A stretch of 64,000 nucleotides of DNA from Gnetum montanum (GCA_015680685.1 MNCI01004170.1:1750270-1814269); one strand, 5' to 3'; shown: positions 33,581-45,405, counted from the first letter of the stretch. Numbers and translations are program-made. The notes: generated by a model not told the origin, from the sequence alone.

Positions 33581-34374
33581 TGATGAGCTGCAATATCGTG
33601 TTTGCCTCGTGATATCGCATACGCGATATTGTGTCCCATCTTATTATCTATAAATAAGAGGTAGCTTTCCTTGTTCTAGGCACTTAGACTTAGACCCTTG
33701 GCTAAACTCTTGCAATTTTGCCATTCCAAAGTTAGAATAATTCCCATGTGCCCGCAGTAGGAGTCTTAAAGTGAACATATCTTTATTCGAGAAAATTGTA
33801 CCTAAGCACACATTTGTCTACGGCAATAAAGACGAACTTTCTGATAACCCTTGCAACATATGGACTAAGCTAAATAGTAATTAATTATTGTTAAATATTT
33901 AAATGCTTTCCTAGTTAATTAATCTCTCTCAATCCTTAACTCTCCAAGTTAAGTGCACTCAGTACGACCGCTTCAAGCATGTGTGTAGCACTTGGTAACC
34001 TAGTAACGATTAACATTTGGTAATCCCAACAGCGTTGCACTGGTTCAAGATGTGTGCAGCAAGTGGGAATGGATACTGGTGTTAGGAACAATTAGAACAC
34101 AGTTAGTGAATAGTTAATGAAATTTAGTCACTTAGTTCTCTTCACCTTCCCCTATTAGCATAAGACATTAAAAAGATAAAAGCTATAAAAAATCATATAC
34201 CTCAAGCTTACTTAACCATACAACCGTGACAATACAAGTTTGGGAAGACAGCGATTGATTAACCTTAAGTGTTCCATTAAGAGGCGTAACCACTTAGTCC
34301 TTGGAGTTCAACCAAATCGTGCATGAACACTTGTATTCATATGGTTGAGTGTAGGGGTACCTCGCCACTCATCA
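33581..34374 (+). repeat. 5' LTR of copy E (794 bp)
   Basis: It starts TGATGAGCTG and ends ACTCATCA, one base before a tRNA-Asp-type primer site. The U3 array (about 33589-33634) has GATATCGC-type units close to the LTR start, followed by the TATA box CTATAAATA at 33648-33656. The preceding five bases ATGGA would be the left target duplication; no right copy was found because the 3' end of E is missing. Confidence 0.85.
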
Positions 34375-34375
34375 T

Positions 34376-34394
34376 TGGCACCATTGTCGGGGAC
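34376..34394 (+). promoter_or_regulatory. Primer-binding site of copy E
   Basis: TGGCACCATTGTCGGGGAC matches the complement of the plant tRNA-Asp 3' end (TGGCGCCGTTGCCGGGGA) with few mismatches, as in Athila elements. It is the best-preserved primer site of the family in this window. Confidence 0.85.
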
Positions 34395-34519
34395 TTAGTT
34401 GTTTGTGTGCTACGTAGAACATAGGAGATCATTCACATCATTGGGAAGCTAGAACGAACCCTTAAGGTTAATCAAGAAAAGATAAGACAATAGTAAATAG
34501 CACACTAAACAAGACAAAA

Positions 34520-35332
34520 ATGTCTTCTTCTTCTCACAAAAACACTTCACCGCCTAAGACTAACATAAGAGACAGTCGGCGGCATAACACATGTAACCAA
34601 GATCCGCCAATTCCTCAACAGTTTTGTGTGGTATATATTCATTATGATGAGTATGTACCCAACTTTACCTTTATTCTCTATTAAGATGAACAACTGCGTT
34701 GGAGAGACTTGGAGGGTAACATAGTGTTGCCTCTAAACCGATCAGTCCCCAACATGCTCCTTTGTGCTCTCGCACGAATAGGCATGTCACAGTTATATGC
34801 AGAATATGTTGCATGTGATCATGACACAAGGGACTACCATCCCACAAAAGCACACGTCAAAGGGACTTCCAACAAGAGAGATATCATACATCCTTGAAGG
34901 GTAAATGGCCCCATAATGCTCCGCATGTCTTGAGCGGAATTGAGGGTGATGAACTAGTTTCAACAGGTTCCCCACCCAATGATGTTCCCCCTCCTAATGA
35001 TGGTCAAGAGGTGGTGTATCAGAACCTCCACTCCACGGTTCACAACCCTAGTTCTAATCCCCACGAACATGAAGTGTTCAACAAGGGAACACAAACACAT
35101 GATGAGGGTAGGCATTCTAATCGTAATCACGATCGAGCCTGAGACCACCAAAGAGAAGTTAGAAAACATTGTCATGGCAATGGTTCTCCTTCTTCTTCAC
35201 CTTCATCATCACATTCACCCTCTCCTTCAGTGTCAGGATGCAATCATAAGGAACCTAGCTGTGAGGATAAAGGTAAATAGAGTGAAAAACACCGATGAGA
35301 CAGTCGAGAACGAGGACGACTGTACAGTCTGA
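34520..35332 (+). pseudogene. Gag N-terminal region of copy E
   Basis: ATG at 34520 opens MSSSSHKNTSPPK and continues, with a stop and frame changes, through RWRDLEGNIVLPLNRSVPNM (34700-34760). It ends in a low-complexity stretch near 35300. Copy D has a comparable Ser/Asp/Glu-rich start (from 43876) but little clear identity. No conserved domain was recognised. It ends where the minus-strand Tat/Ogre element begins. Confidence 0.4.
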
Positions 35333-35345
35333 AATCGTCAACATA

Positions 35346-38060
35346 AGGCTAGAGGAAAAATGAACGTCGAAAGATCTTCGGAGAGATACAGCTGACCCTA
35401 CCTTCACGTGACGGCAAACTGGAAAAAAATGAAGGCAGAGTACCTTGAATGGTCTGCATGCAAATCAACCAAGGGCTTCCCCGAGCATACGCTATGGCCT
35501 GCACTGGGGTTATCATCGCGAAATGTAAAATGAAGAGCATAATGTAGCGAGACGTAAACATGAATATAGCATGTAAATAGAATGTATGCAGAAACATGCA
35601 ATAAACTAGAGTAATGTAAACAATGAAATAGAACAATACAGCAGAAGGCAAACAATGAAACTATGTTGTATTAATTAACAAGATGTGCACCAGTCAAAAC
35701 GTAGTTACGCATCTGGATTGCAAGTCAGACATTAAGCCCTGATGTGAGATGTTTGCAAGTGCTGGGGATCACGTGTGTCCGAGCTCAAGATTGTTGGTTT
35801 TCTTTCTTCAATTTTCGCCAACCCTGTTTATGTCAATGAATAGGGTATTTATGCATTTTTCTAGGCTTGGGAGCAGGATTTGTGAATGAGATCAATGGCT
35901 ATGAGATGAGAGAAAAATGGATTGTGTGACAGGTGTTCGATGTACAACTATTTGTGAACTGGATGTATGTAGGCAGACTACATTCTAGACCAAATGCACT
36001 GTATCTTACAATGTGTTTTAGCTTGTGCAAGCTAGCTTATGCCCATAGAAGCATGTACAATTTGTAGCGTAAGAGCTTGATCAACTCAAAAATGTGAAAA
36101 ATTTACAGTGACTGATAATGTACAACAAGAGAATTTGACCTCGGCTCGCTTGGAATTTTTGAATCTATGCACTGACTACTGCTAAAATAATTTTTGCTTC
36201 ACCAAGGTTTCCAATGTGCATTGATCTTGTCCTAGCATGCCCTCAACGTGTGTCTAAAGTGCTTTTCCTCAGTCGTGACCAGTTCTCACGCTGGAGTCAC
36301 GCTACCAGCCTGACCTCAACATCACCTCAGTGTGACTTCAACATGCATGATCAAAAATGATGCATTTTGTGTCAAAATTCCACCTTTAAGACCTGTTTTC
36401 AAGTGTAGCTACTGCTTGACCTTAAGGACATCCTGCATGTTTAATTTGAGCTTGTCTATGCTTGAATTTAGGCCACTTTTGGTAGCTCATGCTGGGCTCA
36501 CGCTGTCAGCATGTCCTCAGCGTGACTTCAGCGTGAGTGAGCCAAAATGTCAAGTTTCATGCCCAAATTTTGATTTTTGTGGCCTATTTTTAGTTACAAC
36601 TGTTGCCTATTCTGGGAGTGGAGTTCATGTCGAAAACTAGGCTTGGGACTGCTTGATTTGGGCCATTTTTCTTAACTCACGCTGGACTCAATTGTTAGCA
36701 TGACCTAGGCATGACCCTAGCATGACTCTGGCGTAAATGATAGGACTATGTGGTTTTGGGCCTAAAATCTAAAGTTTCGGAGGCTGGGAGTTGCAATGAT
36801 CATCAATGAACTTCAAAAGTGCCTTGCATTGTTTGGATTCAGACCATTTAGGCTTGATTTGGAGGCTCTGAAAGTCGCGCATGCTACATGCATATTGCAC
36901 GCATGCCGGTAGCATGACTTGGGCATGACCTCAGCATGGATGACAAGATTCATGCACTTTAGTTCAATTTTTGAACTTCTGGATGTTGAAGTGCAGGGTT
37001 GTTCGCATTTCAAAGTGTTATGCTGAAATTTTTGTGGTGTTTCATTGGCCCCTCTTTGTTGACGTCTAGAGAAATCCACCCGAAAGGCATTGACAAAGAA
37101 GTACAAAACACCACAATCGACCTAGCATCAAGCATTGTCCCTGGCCGAATGTCATCGCATCGTGTTCAAAAGTACATTGGATTGAGGGAAATTTAGTTTA
37201 AGGAAAGAAGGTTGTAACTGGGGTGATTAGGGATTGATCAAAGGGTGTCATTGTTTGAACTACAGGAGAGGAATGCTCTCATGTGAACGAGCCAGTTTTT
37301 GGTCCTTGTCAATAGCCAATGTATAGCAGACTTGGAACCAAGGCATAGAATGTACGTTCTTTGGAGAAATGGGACCCTTGTATCATGTTTAAGGGAGCCC
37401 GTTGTAAATAGCCAAAGCCACGCGATGATGTGCAACATGATCATTTGAGACACAGGTGTTTTTCCAAGATAATTACCTTCTCTCCTGGGGTTTGTATGAG
37501 AAGATCCAATGGTCTTTAGTCTATGATGTCAATGGGGTCATGAAGACCTTTTCCGGGCATTTTTCTCTTTGACCTTTTTGTTATTTTTCTTTTTTCTTTT
37601 GTTTCTTCTTTTCTTTTCTTTTTTTGCTTTCTATTTGTTCTTGTTTTCTTTTCATGTTCTTTTTAGTCTTTTTGAAAAAGCTTGCTTTCAGTGCTATGCT
37701 CATGCTCATACGCTTGCATTTGTATCATGTATTGTGTATTGTTTTTTGTGTTGCAACTACTTTGAGAATCACAGTGTGCAATAGTGTATCAAGAGCTTCG
37801 GGTGAGTAGGATACAATGTATCTAGGGGATGCAGTTGAATAGGATAAGGAGGCATGATGGGCAATAGGGAATGTACCAGGAGTCAGGAATGTACTTATGA
37901 ATGGACTAATTAACCCAGTTGCGTGTGTCGGGAGGAATGTGATACCCTGTCGTCATGATGAAGTGCATCTGTGCACAAATGCCTCAAGCATGTCATCCTA
38001 CAAACACAAATCCAAGGGAACAAGAAAACCACAAATGATTTAGTTAGCTAAACACTTTAA
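35346..38060 (-). repeat. Probable 3' LTR of element F
   Basis: No coding sequence was found. On the minus strand a TATA-like GCATAAATACC (about 35856-35846) is preceded by a very long U3 with four ~195-bp tandem repeats (36285-37070) and a pyrimidine/purine-rich run (37560-37670). Length and structure suit the long LTRs of Tat/Ogre elements. Exact ends are uncertain because no second full LTR is present for comparison. Confidence 0.4.
36285..37070. repeat. Four ~195-bp tandem repeats in the U3 of element F
   Basis: Units begin near 36285, 36486, 36676 and 36874. Each has a TTGATTTGGGCCATTTT-like lead, a CTCACGCTGG-type block and a run of AGCATGACC/CAGCGTGAC motifs, and ends near a TGAGCCAAAATG or GATGACAAG sequence. 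Units have diverged. They lie ~0.4-1.2 kb upstream of the presumed TATA box, as U3 enhancer repeats would. Confidence 0.7.
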
Positions 38061-38240
38061 ACCTGAATGTAGTCAATGGAATGGAGCCCTCATCTCGAGT
38101 TTCAAGGCAAACAGAATCTTGAACAGCATCAGTTTTATCAAGGTCTATGTGACAAATCATGCAGTAGGTTTTTGGTGACCATAAACAGTCGATTGCAGCA
38201 ACATATCTTTTCAAATAATGCTAGGTTGTTGATGACATTA

Positions 38241-38545
38241 CTAGTTTGTAGTCTTCACAGACTGTTGTGGATTAGTTTCTCGTCATAATTCTTTGGATGT
38301 TGCTAGTTTATCGTTGTAGTGGATAGTGCAGTGCTAGTTTATAGTCATAGTGGACTATGAAGAGGCAAGCTAGTTTATAGTCTTAGTGGACTATGGTGTG
38401 AACAGGCGTGGCAGTTTAGTGTCATACTAGACAAAGTTTTATGGTGTCAGTTTATTGTCATGACGCCAGGATGTTCTATGGTGCTAGTTTTAATTCATAG
38501 CTCCAAGACTGTTCTGTGGTATCAGTTTTAGGTCATGATGCCAAG
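38241..38545. repeat. Short tandem repeat array after the integrase of element F
   Basis: About nine units of 30-42 bp begin near 38241, 38272, 38302, 38333, 38369, 38411, 38446, 38483 and 38521. Each opens with a (G)CTAGTTT/(G)TCAGTTT core, often followed by ATAGTCATAGTGGACTATGG, which is itself partly palindromic. The array lies between the integrase stop and the LTR. Confidence 0.8.
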
Positions 38546-38574
38546 GTTGAAGCATACCTTTAGCCCATCAAACA

Positions 38575-39590
38575 TAGAATGGTTTCAGGTACATATGATT
38601 CGTAGGATTAGTGAACTCATTTCCGTCCATGTCAGTGACTTTGAATGCCCTGTTATCTTATGCCTTGGCAACTAAGTAAGGCCCTTCCTAGTTAGCTGAG
38701 AATTTATCTGAGTGTTCGCAAATTGCCTTAAGAACCAAGTCACCTTCCTTGATCAATTGTTTGTATGGATTTTGTTGATGACATCGTCGTTGTTGTTTCT
38801 GATACCATTCGATTTGATCAAGCACTCGTACCCTTTCCTCTTCCACCAAGTCAAGGTCAACAATGCGTAGCTCATTGTTTTGGCTTTCATCAAGGAGGCT
38901 AGAGAGCGTTATCCGCAATGATGGAACCTATAATTCCAAAGGTAACATAGCTTCAGACCCGTATACAAGGCTATACGGTGTTTTACCTATGGATGTTCGA
39001 TGCATTATTCGGTATGCCCATAATGCATAGGTTAACTACTCATGCCATCATCTTTTTCTCTGATTCAACATCTTTTTGAGCACCATGATGACCGTTTTGT
39101 TCATAGACTCCACTTGGCCATTGCTCTGTGGATAATATGGTAATGAGAATGAGTGTTTAATACCTAGGCTTTCACAGAAGCTTTTAGTATCCGTATTACT
39201 GAACTATGGTCCATTATCGGTAACTATGGTCATCGGGATACCAAAATGGGTCACGATGTTTTCTAATATGAAATTGCAAACATGTTTAGATGTGGTTTTT
39301 CTTAGGGGAATAGCTTCTACCCATTTTGTGAAATATTTGATTACGATGATGATGAAGCTATGTCTTGCCGAAGATGGTGGTGTTATTGGCCCAATGATGT
39401 CTAATCCCCATCTTTGCAATGGCCATGTGATTTGTGCAATATGCAACTCATTAGATGGCACATGTATTAGGTTACCATGCCTTTGGCAAATGTTACATTT
39501 CCTGACCCTGGAGAAGCAATTGTACTCCATGTGTGGCAAGTAGTAGCCCAAACGTCTAATTTTCATTGCCATTGCTTTGGGTGCTATATT
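38575..39590 (-). pseudogene. Tat/Ogre integrase of element F
   Basis: The minus strand reads CNICQRHGNLIH (about 39505), RWGLDIIGPITPP (core Asp, about 39400) and TKWVEAIPLRK. It then reads IVTDNGP (second core Asp, near 39210), PYYPQSNGQVESMNK (core Glu, near 39125), and ends GNEFTNPTNHMYLKPFYV near 38580. Core residues are present, but stops and frame changes occur (for example near 39050 and 38925). Confidence 0.8.
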
Positions 39591-39785
39591 CCCTCTGAAA
39601 AGTCCTTCATGAACCTATTCCATGATTGTTTGACCATTGATGCTATTAACACACACCAACAGAATGCCTTCATAGGATCTATGACATAATGTGTCTCCTA
39701 TTCATGCATATTGCTAAGAGCGTTTTCGCACAGCGTCTTTTTGAGAACTCATCAAATGTTGTGGCAGTTCGCCTTGTAGAAGGTA

Positions 39786-40440
39786 CTATTTTATGTCATC
39801 ATACCATTCTTTTTCTTGTGTAGTGCTGACAAATGCTATGGGTATTTCTTTGAGAGCATCGGTTATAGGTTTGGCACAATTTGTTATAGAACTAGGCAAT
39901 GCATGGAACATCTCAGGTGTCATGTTTAAAGCTAGTGTAGCAAGTGCATCGGTGATGGTATTTTCGTTCCTAGGAACATGTTGCACATCTACATTGATCA
40001 ATTGTTTCAAAAAGTGTTTAGTCAGGTCATAGTATGGTTGCAAATGAGAAGCCTTACATGCGTAAACCTCTGTGACTTGATTGATTACTAATTGTGAGTC
40101 ACCTCGAACTATGAGACGTGTGATTCTCGAAGTTAGTGCTGCTATAACACCTCTAAGAAGACTTTCGTACTCTGCCATGTTGTTGGTACAAGGGAAGGTT
40201 AGTCAATAGGCAAAGGGTAAAATTTCTCTAGAGGGATACGTTATGATGGCTACAGCACTTCCTCCTAAGGAAGTTGAGGCTCCATCGAAGTAAAGGATTA
40301 CATCATAGTTATCAGGCACAGTGTTGATGCTATTGATGCTTTCATCAGGGAACTTAGGATTGATTGTCATTTGATCTTGTGTTGGTGAAGTAGTCAATTA
40401 ATTGACTACTGCTTGACCTTTAGTGGAGGATTGAGTTACA
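39786..40440 (-). pseudogene. Second RNase H domain of element F
   Basis: The minus strand reads DVILYFDGASTSLGGSAVAII (about 40305-40240). After a stop it reads AEYESLLRGVIAAL, GDSQLVINQV, HVPRNENTITDALATLA (40178-39786). The DGAS, AEYE, GDSxLV and NxxADALA-like motifs mark the additional RNase H of Tat-clade gypsy elements. One stop at about 40200 separates the halves. Confidence 0.8.
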
Positions 40441-42017
40441 TAGCATAATTCAAACTTAGCGATCATCGCTTTCCATCTAGCTAGCCTACTTGATTCATAG
40501 ATGTTGTTAGTGGTAGCTCAAAGCACATTATCTTTGCAAATGATATAGACTTGGTTACGGAAGAGATAATGTCGTCATTTCTTCAAGGAAAAGACAAGGG
40601 CAAGAGATGATCTCTCCACATCGTTGTATCTTTGTTCGTAGGCAATTAAGGCATGGCTTAAATAGTAAATGGGGATCTCGATTCCATCTTCTCGTTTTTG
40701 GCAAAGCATGGATGCAATAGATGAATCGGACGTCACGAGGTAGATGTAAAAAGGTTTATCACTTTGCGGGGGATGAACTATCGATAGTTAAGCCAACTCC
40801 ATTTTTATGTTTTCAAATGCTTCCTGGCACTTTTGAGTCCATTGGAAATGCACATTCTTTCGTAGTAAATGCTACATGGGTTTCAACTTATCCATTAGTT
40901 TTGCGATAAAGTGTCTAATGAATTGCAGTCTACCTTGTAGCCCATGTAATTTGGTAAGGTTCCTAGGTGGTTGCATACTAGTTATTACTTTAACCTTATC
41001 GGGGTCTACTTGTATCCTTATTTCAGAAACTACGAAGCAAAGCATTTTGCCCGTTTTAACCCCAAAGACACATTTCTTTGGGTTAAGTCTGAGGTCATGT
41101 TTGAGACAACGTTTGAGCACTAAGTCTAGATCCTTTACATGTTGCTCAGTTGTTTTAGACTTGACCGCGATGTCATCTACATAATCATTGAGCAAATCAA
41201 GCATGTAATCACTAAATATGTATGTCATTGCCCGTTGATATGTAGCACCTGCATTTTTGAGACCAAATGGCATCATTGTGTAACAGAATGTGCCCCAAGG
41301 CATTGTAAATTTTGTCCTAAGTTGATGTTCTAGGTTGATCCTAAATTGGTTGTATCTTGAGAATCTATCCATAGAGGATAATAGTGCATGCCCAGCAGTT
41401 GATTCAACAAGTTGATCGATACTAGGCAACAGAAAATCATCCTTTATAGTGGCGATGTTGAGATCACGAAAACCGATGCATATACGGATGCTACCATTTT
41501 TCTTAGGGACAACAACAATGTTAGATACCCAGTCTGCATAGTCAACAGCTCAGATAAAACCGGCTTGGTAAAGCTTCGTGATTTCATTACAAACTGCCAA
41601 CGCTACCTCAGGTTTAACTTTTCGTGCCTTTTGCTTTACTAGTTTGATTTTTTCATCAAGGATAATATTGTGTTGTACGATTCAGGGGTCCAACCCTAGC
41701 ATGTCAATATATGACAATGCAAATGTTTTGATATTGTCTTTTAGTACTTGAGTAATTTCATTAGCGAGTTGAGGATTCAATAGGGCACTTAGTTTCAATG
41801 TTCTAGTTTCGTCATTGGTCGTCATAATGGGGACCTCAACGAGAGGATCTTCAGTGATGTTGTTAGCCTCTGGGTCTAAAGTTTTAGTCATACCCTCAGG
41901 GCAGTCTAATGTTTCTTGAGTGCATGCCATGAAATTAGCATAAGCAGATGAGTCTAGATCTAAGGATTCTAGATTAATCACTCTTTTTATGGCCCCGTGT
42001 GGTCCATTGATAGACAA
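40441..42017 (-). pseudogene. Reverse transcriptase and first RNase H of element F
   Basis: From 42017 the minus strand reads a protease/RT linker with LSALLNPQLANEI and a stretch similar to LPSIDQLVESTAGH. The RT follows (41429-40872): MDRFSRYNQF, MPWGTFCYTMMPFGLKNAGAT, YVDDIAVKS (active site, about 41190) and LNPKKCVFGV. RNase H text follows to about 40450. The RT frame of 185 codons is open, unusually well preserved here; stops lie at 41682 and 41555. Upstream gag and protease are absent. Confidence 0.85.
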
Positions 42018-42110
42018 CGTTGAAAAGAGGTTCTTGCTGTCTATATACTTGCTCCTGCCAATTTAAATCGGAAGCAACGTGAGTGAGATTCTTTGATGAG
42101 GGAGTTGCTA

Positions 42111-42935
42111 TATAAACTAGCTTTGTGTGATTAATTCATGTCTTGATGCAAGTATAATGGTAGTTTAATGTCATACCTAGACCACATGGCAGTTTTAGGC
42201 CGTACTGGGCCACACATGGAATTCATGTTTCGTGTAAATAATAGTGTTATGATTTTTCATGATTACATAGATTTTCAGTCTTCATGCTTTTTTTTTCTTA
42301 TGCCTTACCTCATAAGAAATGATATGCATAAAACTAAAAAGAAGAAACTATCCTGAGAACATGAAAAATGGAAACAAAGTAAATAATGATAGTAAAAATA
42401 GAAAAAGGCACAACATAAAATGAAAAGCACAACATAAAATAAAAAATTGGAATAAATTGAAATAGGGGTGGAAAAGGAATTTTGAAGTGTATACTGTGAG
42501 TTAGTGTTGGCAGCGTGAGCTATAGGACGTGTAGGGCAGCGTGAGTTACAGGACGTGCACGGCAACGTGAGTTACAGGGCGTGCACAGCAGCGTGAGCAA
42601 GATGAAGGGCAAAGGGAGGCAAGACCAATGGGGTAAAGGGAAGAAGCAGACAAGCTTGGCATTTGTAGAGGAGAGGGAAGAACTACTCCAACACCTTCCT
42701 CAACCCAAGATTTCATCATAGGTGGGGACCCTACGCAGGTATGTTCTCTTTCGTTCTTTTTTTTGACATCGTTCTATCGTAGCGTGAGTACAGCATGAGC
42801 CATTAGGGCCACCATTTTTGTTACAGTTTTGGAGTGAAAATTCTGCTGGATTCTGGGTTTTACCAATGTGATCTTTTATCATGAATTTTTTCCGCATTCT
42901 ATAATAAAATTTGGATATCTAGGACGTCACTGGGG
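42111..42935. other. Unassigned stretch with 26-bp tandem repeats
   Basis: No gene was recognised. Units starting GCAGCGTGAG or GCAACGTGAG begin at 42510, 42536, 42562 and 42588, spaced exactly 26 bases, with a stray copy near 42779. The GCGTGAG core is shared with the U3 repeats of element F (36285-37070), so this may be a remnant of F's other LTR. It ends where the truncated LTR of copy D begins. Confidence 0.45.
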
Positions 42936-43746
42936 TACGTGATATTGTGACCTCACAAGTGATATCGAGTACACGATATCGTGGTTCCTGTGTGGGCCTA
43001 TAAATACAAATGTAGGCACATGGGAAGAGTCAATTTTTTTAGTAAGTTTTAGAAGTTAGTTTAGTGCTAGAGTAGAGTCCTTTTTATCATTCTTTTCCTC
43101 TCAACCCTTTCTCTAAGTGCATGCCCGTAGTGTGATGATTGTAATTGTATGACATCCTTTATTCAAGTGTGACATACTTGGACACGCACATGACCGGAAA
43201 TAAAGATTGAGATTACTTCATCATTGCAGCATTCACTTAGTTTAATTATTTAATTTTTATTTTTATTTATTGTTATTAAACATGAAATGAGTACGACTTA
43301 ATCACAAGAATCTACGTGTGACTACTTGGTATCCTAGTAGTGTTCTTGGGCCATGCGCTTGGTAACCCCAGTGGTAGTCATGCACAAGGTCCAATATGTG
43401 TACAGATGATTAAGAAACATATGCTCATCGCACTTAGGCTAGTTTAGATTCTCTCCCCCTATCTCCTATTAGCTTAACTCTCTCTTCCTTTTTCTCTTAG
43501 CTTAATTAAAGATTACTTTCCATTGTCTCTAGGAGAAACATTAGTTTAGGAACACATCACACACCTCACTCTAGACTAAAACATACATGACAATGCAAAT
43601 GCTAGTCCAGGTGGGAACACAATAAAATGCAATCAACGAGTAACTATCTAGATACCACAACTAGCCCATCTGCGGAGTTCAACCGGATCATGCATGAAAT
43701 GCTCGTATTCGTATAGTTGAGTGTAGGGGTACCTCGCCACTCATCA
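42936..43746 (+). repeat. 5' LTR of copy D, truncated at its start
   Basis: From about 42936 it matches the 3' LTR of D (46980 onward), including CCTCACAAGTGATATC and the TATA box CTATAAATA at 42998-43006. The first ~130 bases of the LTR are missing. It ends ACTCATCA at 43746, one base before the primer site TGACACCGTTGCTGGGGAC. Confidence 0.85.
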
Positions 43747-43747
43747 T

Positions 43748-43766
43748 TGACACCGTTGCTGGGGAC
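43748..43766 (+). promoter_or_regulatory. Primer-binding site of copy D
   Basis: TGACACCGTTGCTGGGGAC is complementary to the tRNA-Asp 3' end apart from a few C-to-T/G-to-A type changes. Confidence 0.8.
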
Positions 43767-43875
43767 AGTGCTAGTTATCTAAATTAGTTATATCATACAA
43801 GATCACTGCAATGAGTATTAATGATATATCCTTTAAAAAAAAGAAATTCAATTAAGTCACACACCACCCATAATA

Positions 43876-44575
43876 ATGTCTCTCTCACAAGACTATGATA
43901 ATGCAACAACTAGTAAGGTAATTCATTGGAGAACTAATGAATTATATAATGATGAAGATGAAGTTTGAAGTACCCCATCTGATGTAGGGGTCTCCTATGA
44001 GCATAAACACAAACAACATTGTCCCAGCTCACAACAACATAACATACCCAGTGACGATGAATCCCTATTGGCCACTACAAGCCTAACAGAAATACAAGAG
44101 GCTATTCGAATATCTCGTGGGCATTGTAAGGAAATTCATCTACCCAGGCTTGATTTAAACAACTTTCCCAAATTTTACATTGATATGTATGATTGTAAGA
44201 AGGGTTGAAGAGAATAAGAACTTAACTACCAATCATACATATCAATGTAACATTTACCTGTACAATCACCCCAAGGGCCAATGCCCAATCTTGGCACATT
44301 TATGGGAGCATTGGGAAAGAGTGTTACATCCAGAGTTCATACAGAAATACTATTTTTTATCACAATGGCAACAATCCCAGTCATGGGGGAGGCCACCCTT
44401 AAACTAGTCACACCCTTCATATCATCTAAGCCCAAGCACTTATCAAGTTCAGCATCCTATTTCCCCAACTGGGTCAACATCATCTATCTCACCACATTAT
44501 TATTATTCTCCTCAATACTATCAACATGTATCCTCACCAACAGGACCACCACCTTGGGTACCTTATACTTCTCCT
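43876..44575 (+). pseudogene. Gag remnant of copy D
   Basis: ATG at 43876 opens MSLSQDYDNATTSKVIHW and runs, with one stop, to about 44195. A frame change follows and the text continues NHTYQCNIYLYNHPKGQCP (about 44225), LHPEFIQKYYFLSQWQQSQ and a Pro/Ser/Tyr-rich stretch cut by the gap. The second Cys of the zinc-finger-like motif of copy C is Tyr here. It is the same gag type as copy C. Confidence 0.5.
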
Positions 44576-45405
44576 NNNNNNNNNNNNNNNNNNNNNNNNN
44601 NNNNNNNNNNNNNNNNNNNNNNNNNNNNNNNNNNNNNNNNNNNNNNNNNNNNNNNNNNNNNNNNNNNNNNNNNNNNNNNNNNNNNNNNNNNNNNNNNNNN
44701 NNNNNNNNNNNNNNNNNNNNNNNNNNNNNNNNNNNNNNNNNNNNNNNNNNNNNNNNNNNNNNNNNNNNNNNNNNNNNNNNNNNNNNNNNNNNNNNNNNNN
44801 NNNNNNNNNNNNNNNNNNNNNNNNNNNNNNNNNNNNNNNNNNNNNNNNNNNNNNNNNNNNNNNNNNNNNNNNNNNNNNNNNNNNNNNNNNNNNNNNNNNN
44901 NNNNNNNNNNNNNNNNNNNNNNNNNNNNNNNNNNNNNNNNNNNNNNNNNNNNNNNNNNNNNNNNNNNNNNNNNNNNNNNNNNNNNNNNNNNNNNNNNNNN
45001 NNNNNNNNNNNNNNNNNNNNNNNNNNNNNNNNNNNNNNNNNNNNNNNNNNNNNNNNNNNNNNNNNNNNNNNNNNNNNNNNNNNNNNNNNNNNNNNNNNNN
45101 NNNNNNNNNNNNNNNNNNNNNNNNNNNNNNNNNNNNNNNNNNNNNNNNNNNNNNNNNNNNNNNNNNNNNNNNNNNNNNNNNNNNNNNNNNNNNNNNNNNN
45201 NNNNNNNNNNNNNNNNNNNNNNNNNNNNNNNNNNNNNNNNNNNNNNNNNNNNNNNNNNNNNNNNNNNNNNNNNNNNNNNNNNNNNNNNNNNNNNNNNNNN
45301 NNNNNNNNNNNNNNNNNNNNNNNNNNNNNNNNNNNNNNNNNNNNNNNNNNNNNNNNNNNNNNNNNNNNNNNNNNNNNNNNNNNNNNNNNNNNNNNNNNNN
45401 NNNNN
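44576..45405. other. Assembly gap (830 N)
   Basis: Unknown bases in the gag-to-spacer region of copy D. Gaps in two copies at comparable sites suggest collapsed or unresolved repeats. Any open reading through it is artificial. Confidence 1.

Larger units (their letters stand above)
35346..42110 (-). mobile_element. Tat/Ogre-type Ty3/gypsy element F
   Basis: The minus strand carries RT, two RNase H-like parts and integrase (42017-38575). A tandem-repeat segment (38545-38241) follows, then about 2.7 kb that behaves like a long LTR, with a U3 tandem repeat and a TATA box at about 35848-35856 (GCATAAATACC on the minus strand). The second RNase H with AEYESLLRGVIAAL and GDSQLVINQV is typical of the Tat clade. 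Gag and most of the protease are missing. LTR boundaries could not be fixed. It interrupts copy E. Confidence 0.7.

Noticed and set aside
35404-35655. Minus-strand open frames with Cys/His/Tyr-rich text that could suggest a zinc-binding peptide
   Set aside because: They lie in the presumed R/U5 part of the F LTR, overlap in two frames and show no motif spacing.
37569-37809. Hydrophobic, Phe/Leu-rich open frame that could be read as a membrane peptide
   Set aside because: It is a translation of a T-rich run in the presumed U3 of element F, with no start context or conservation.
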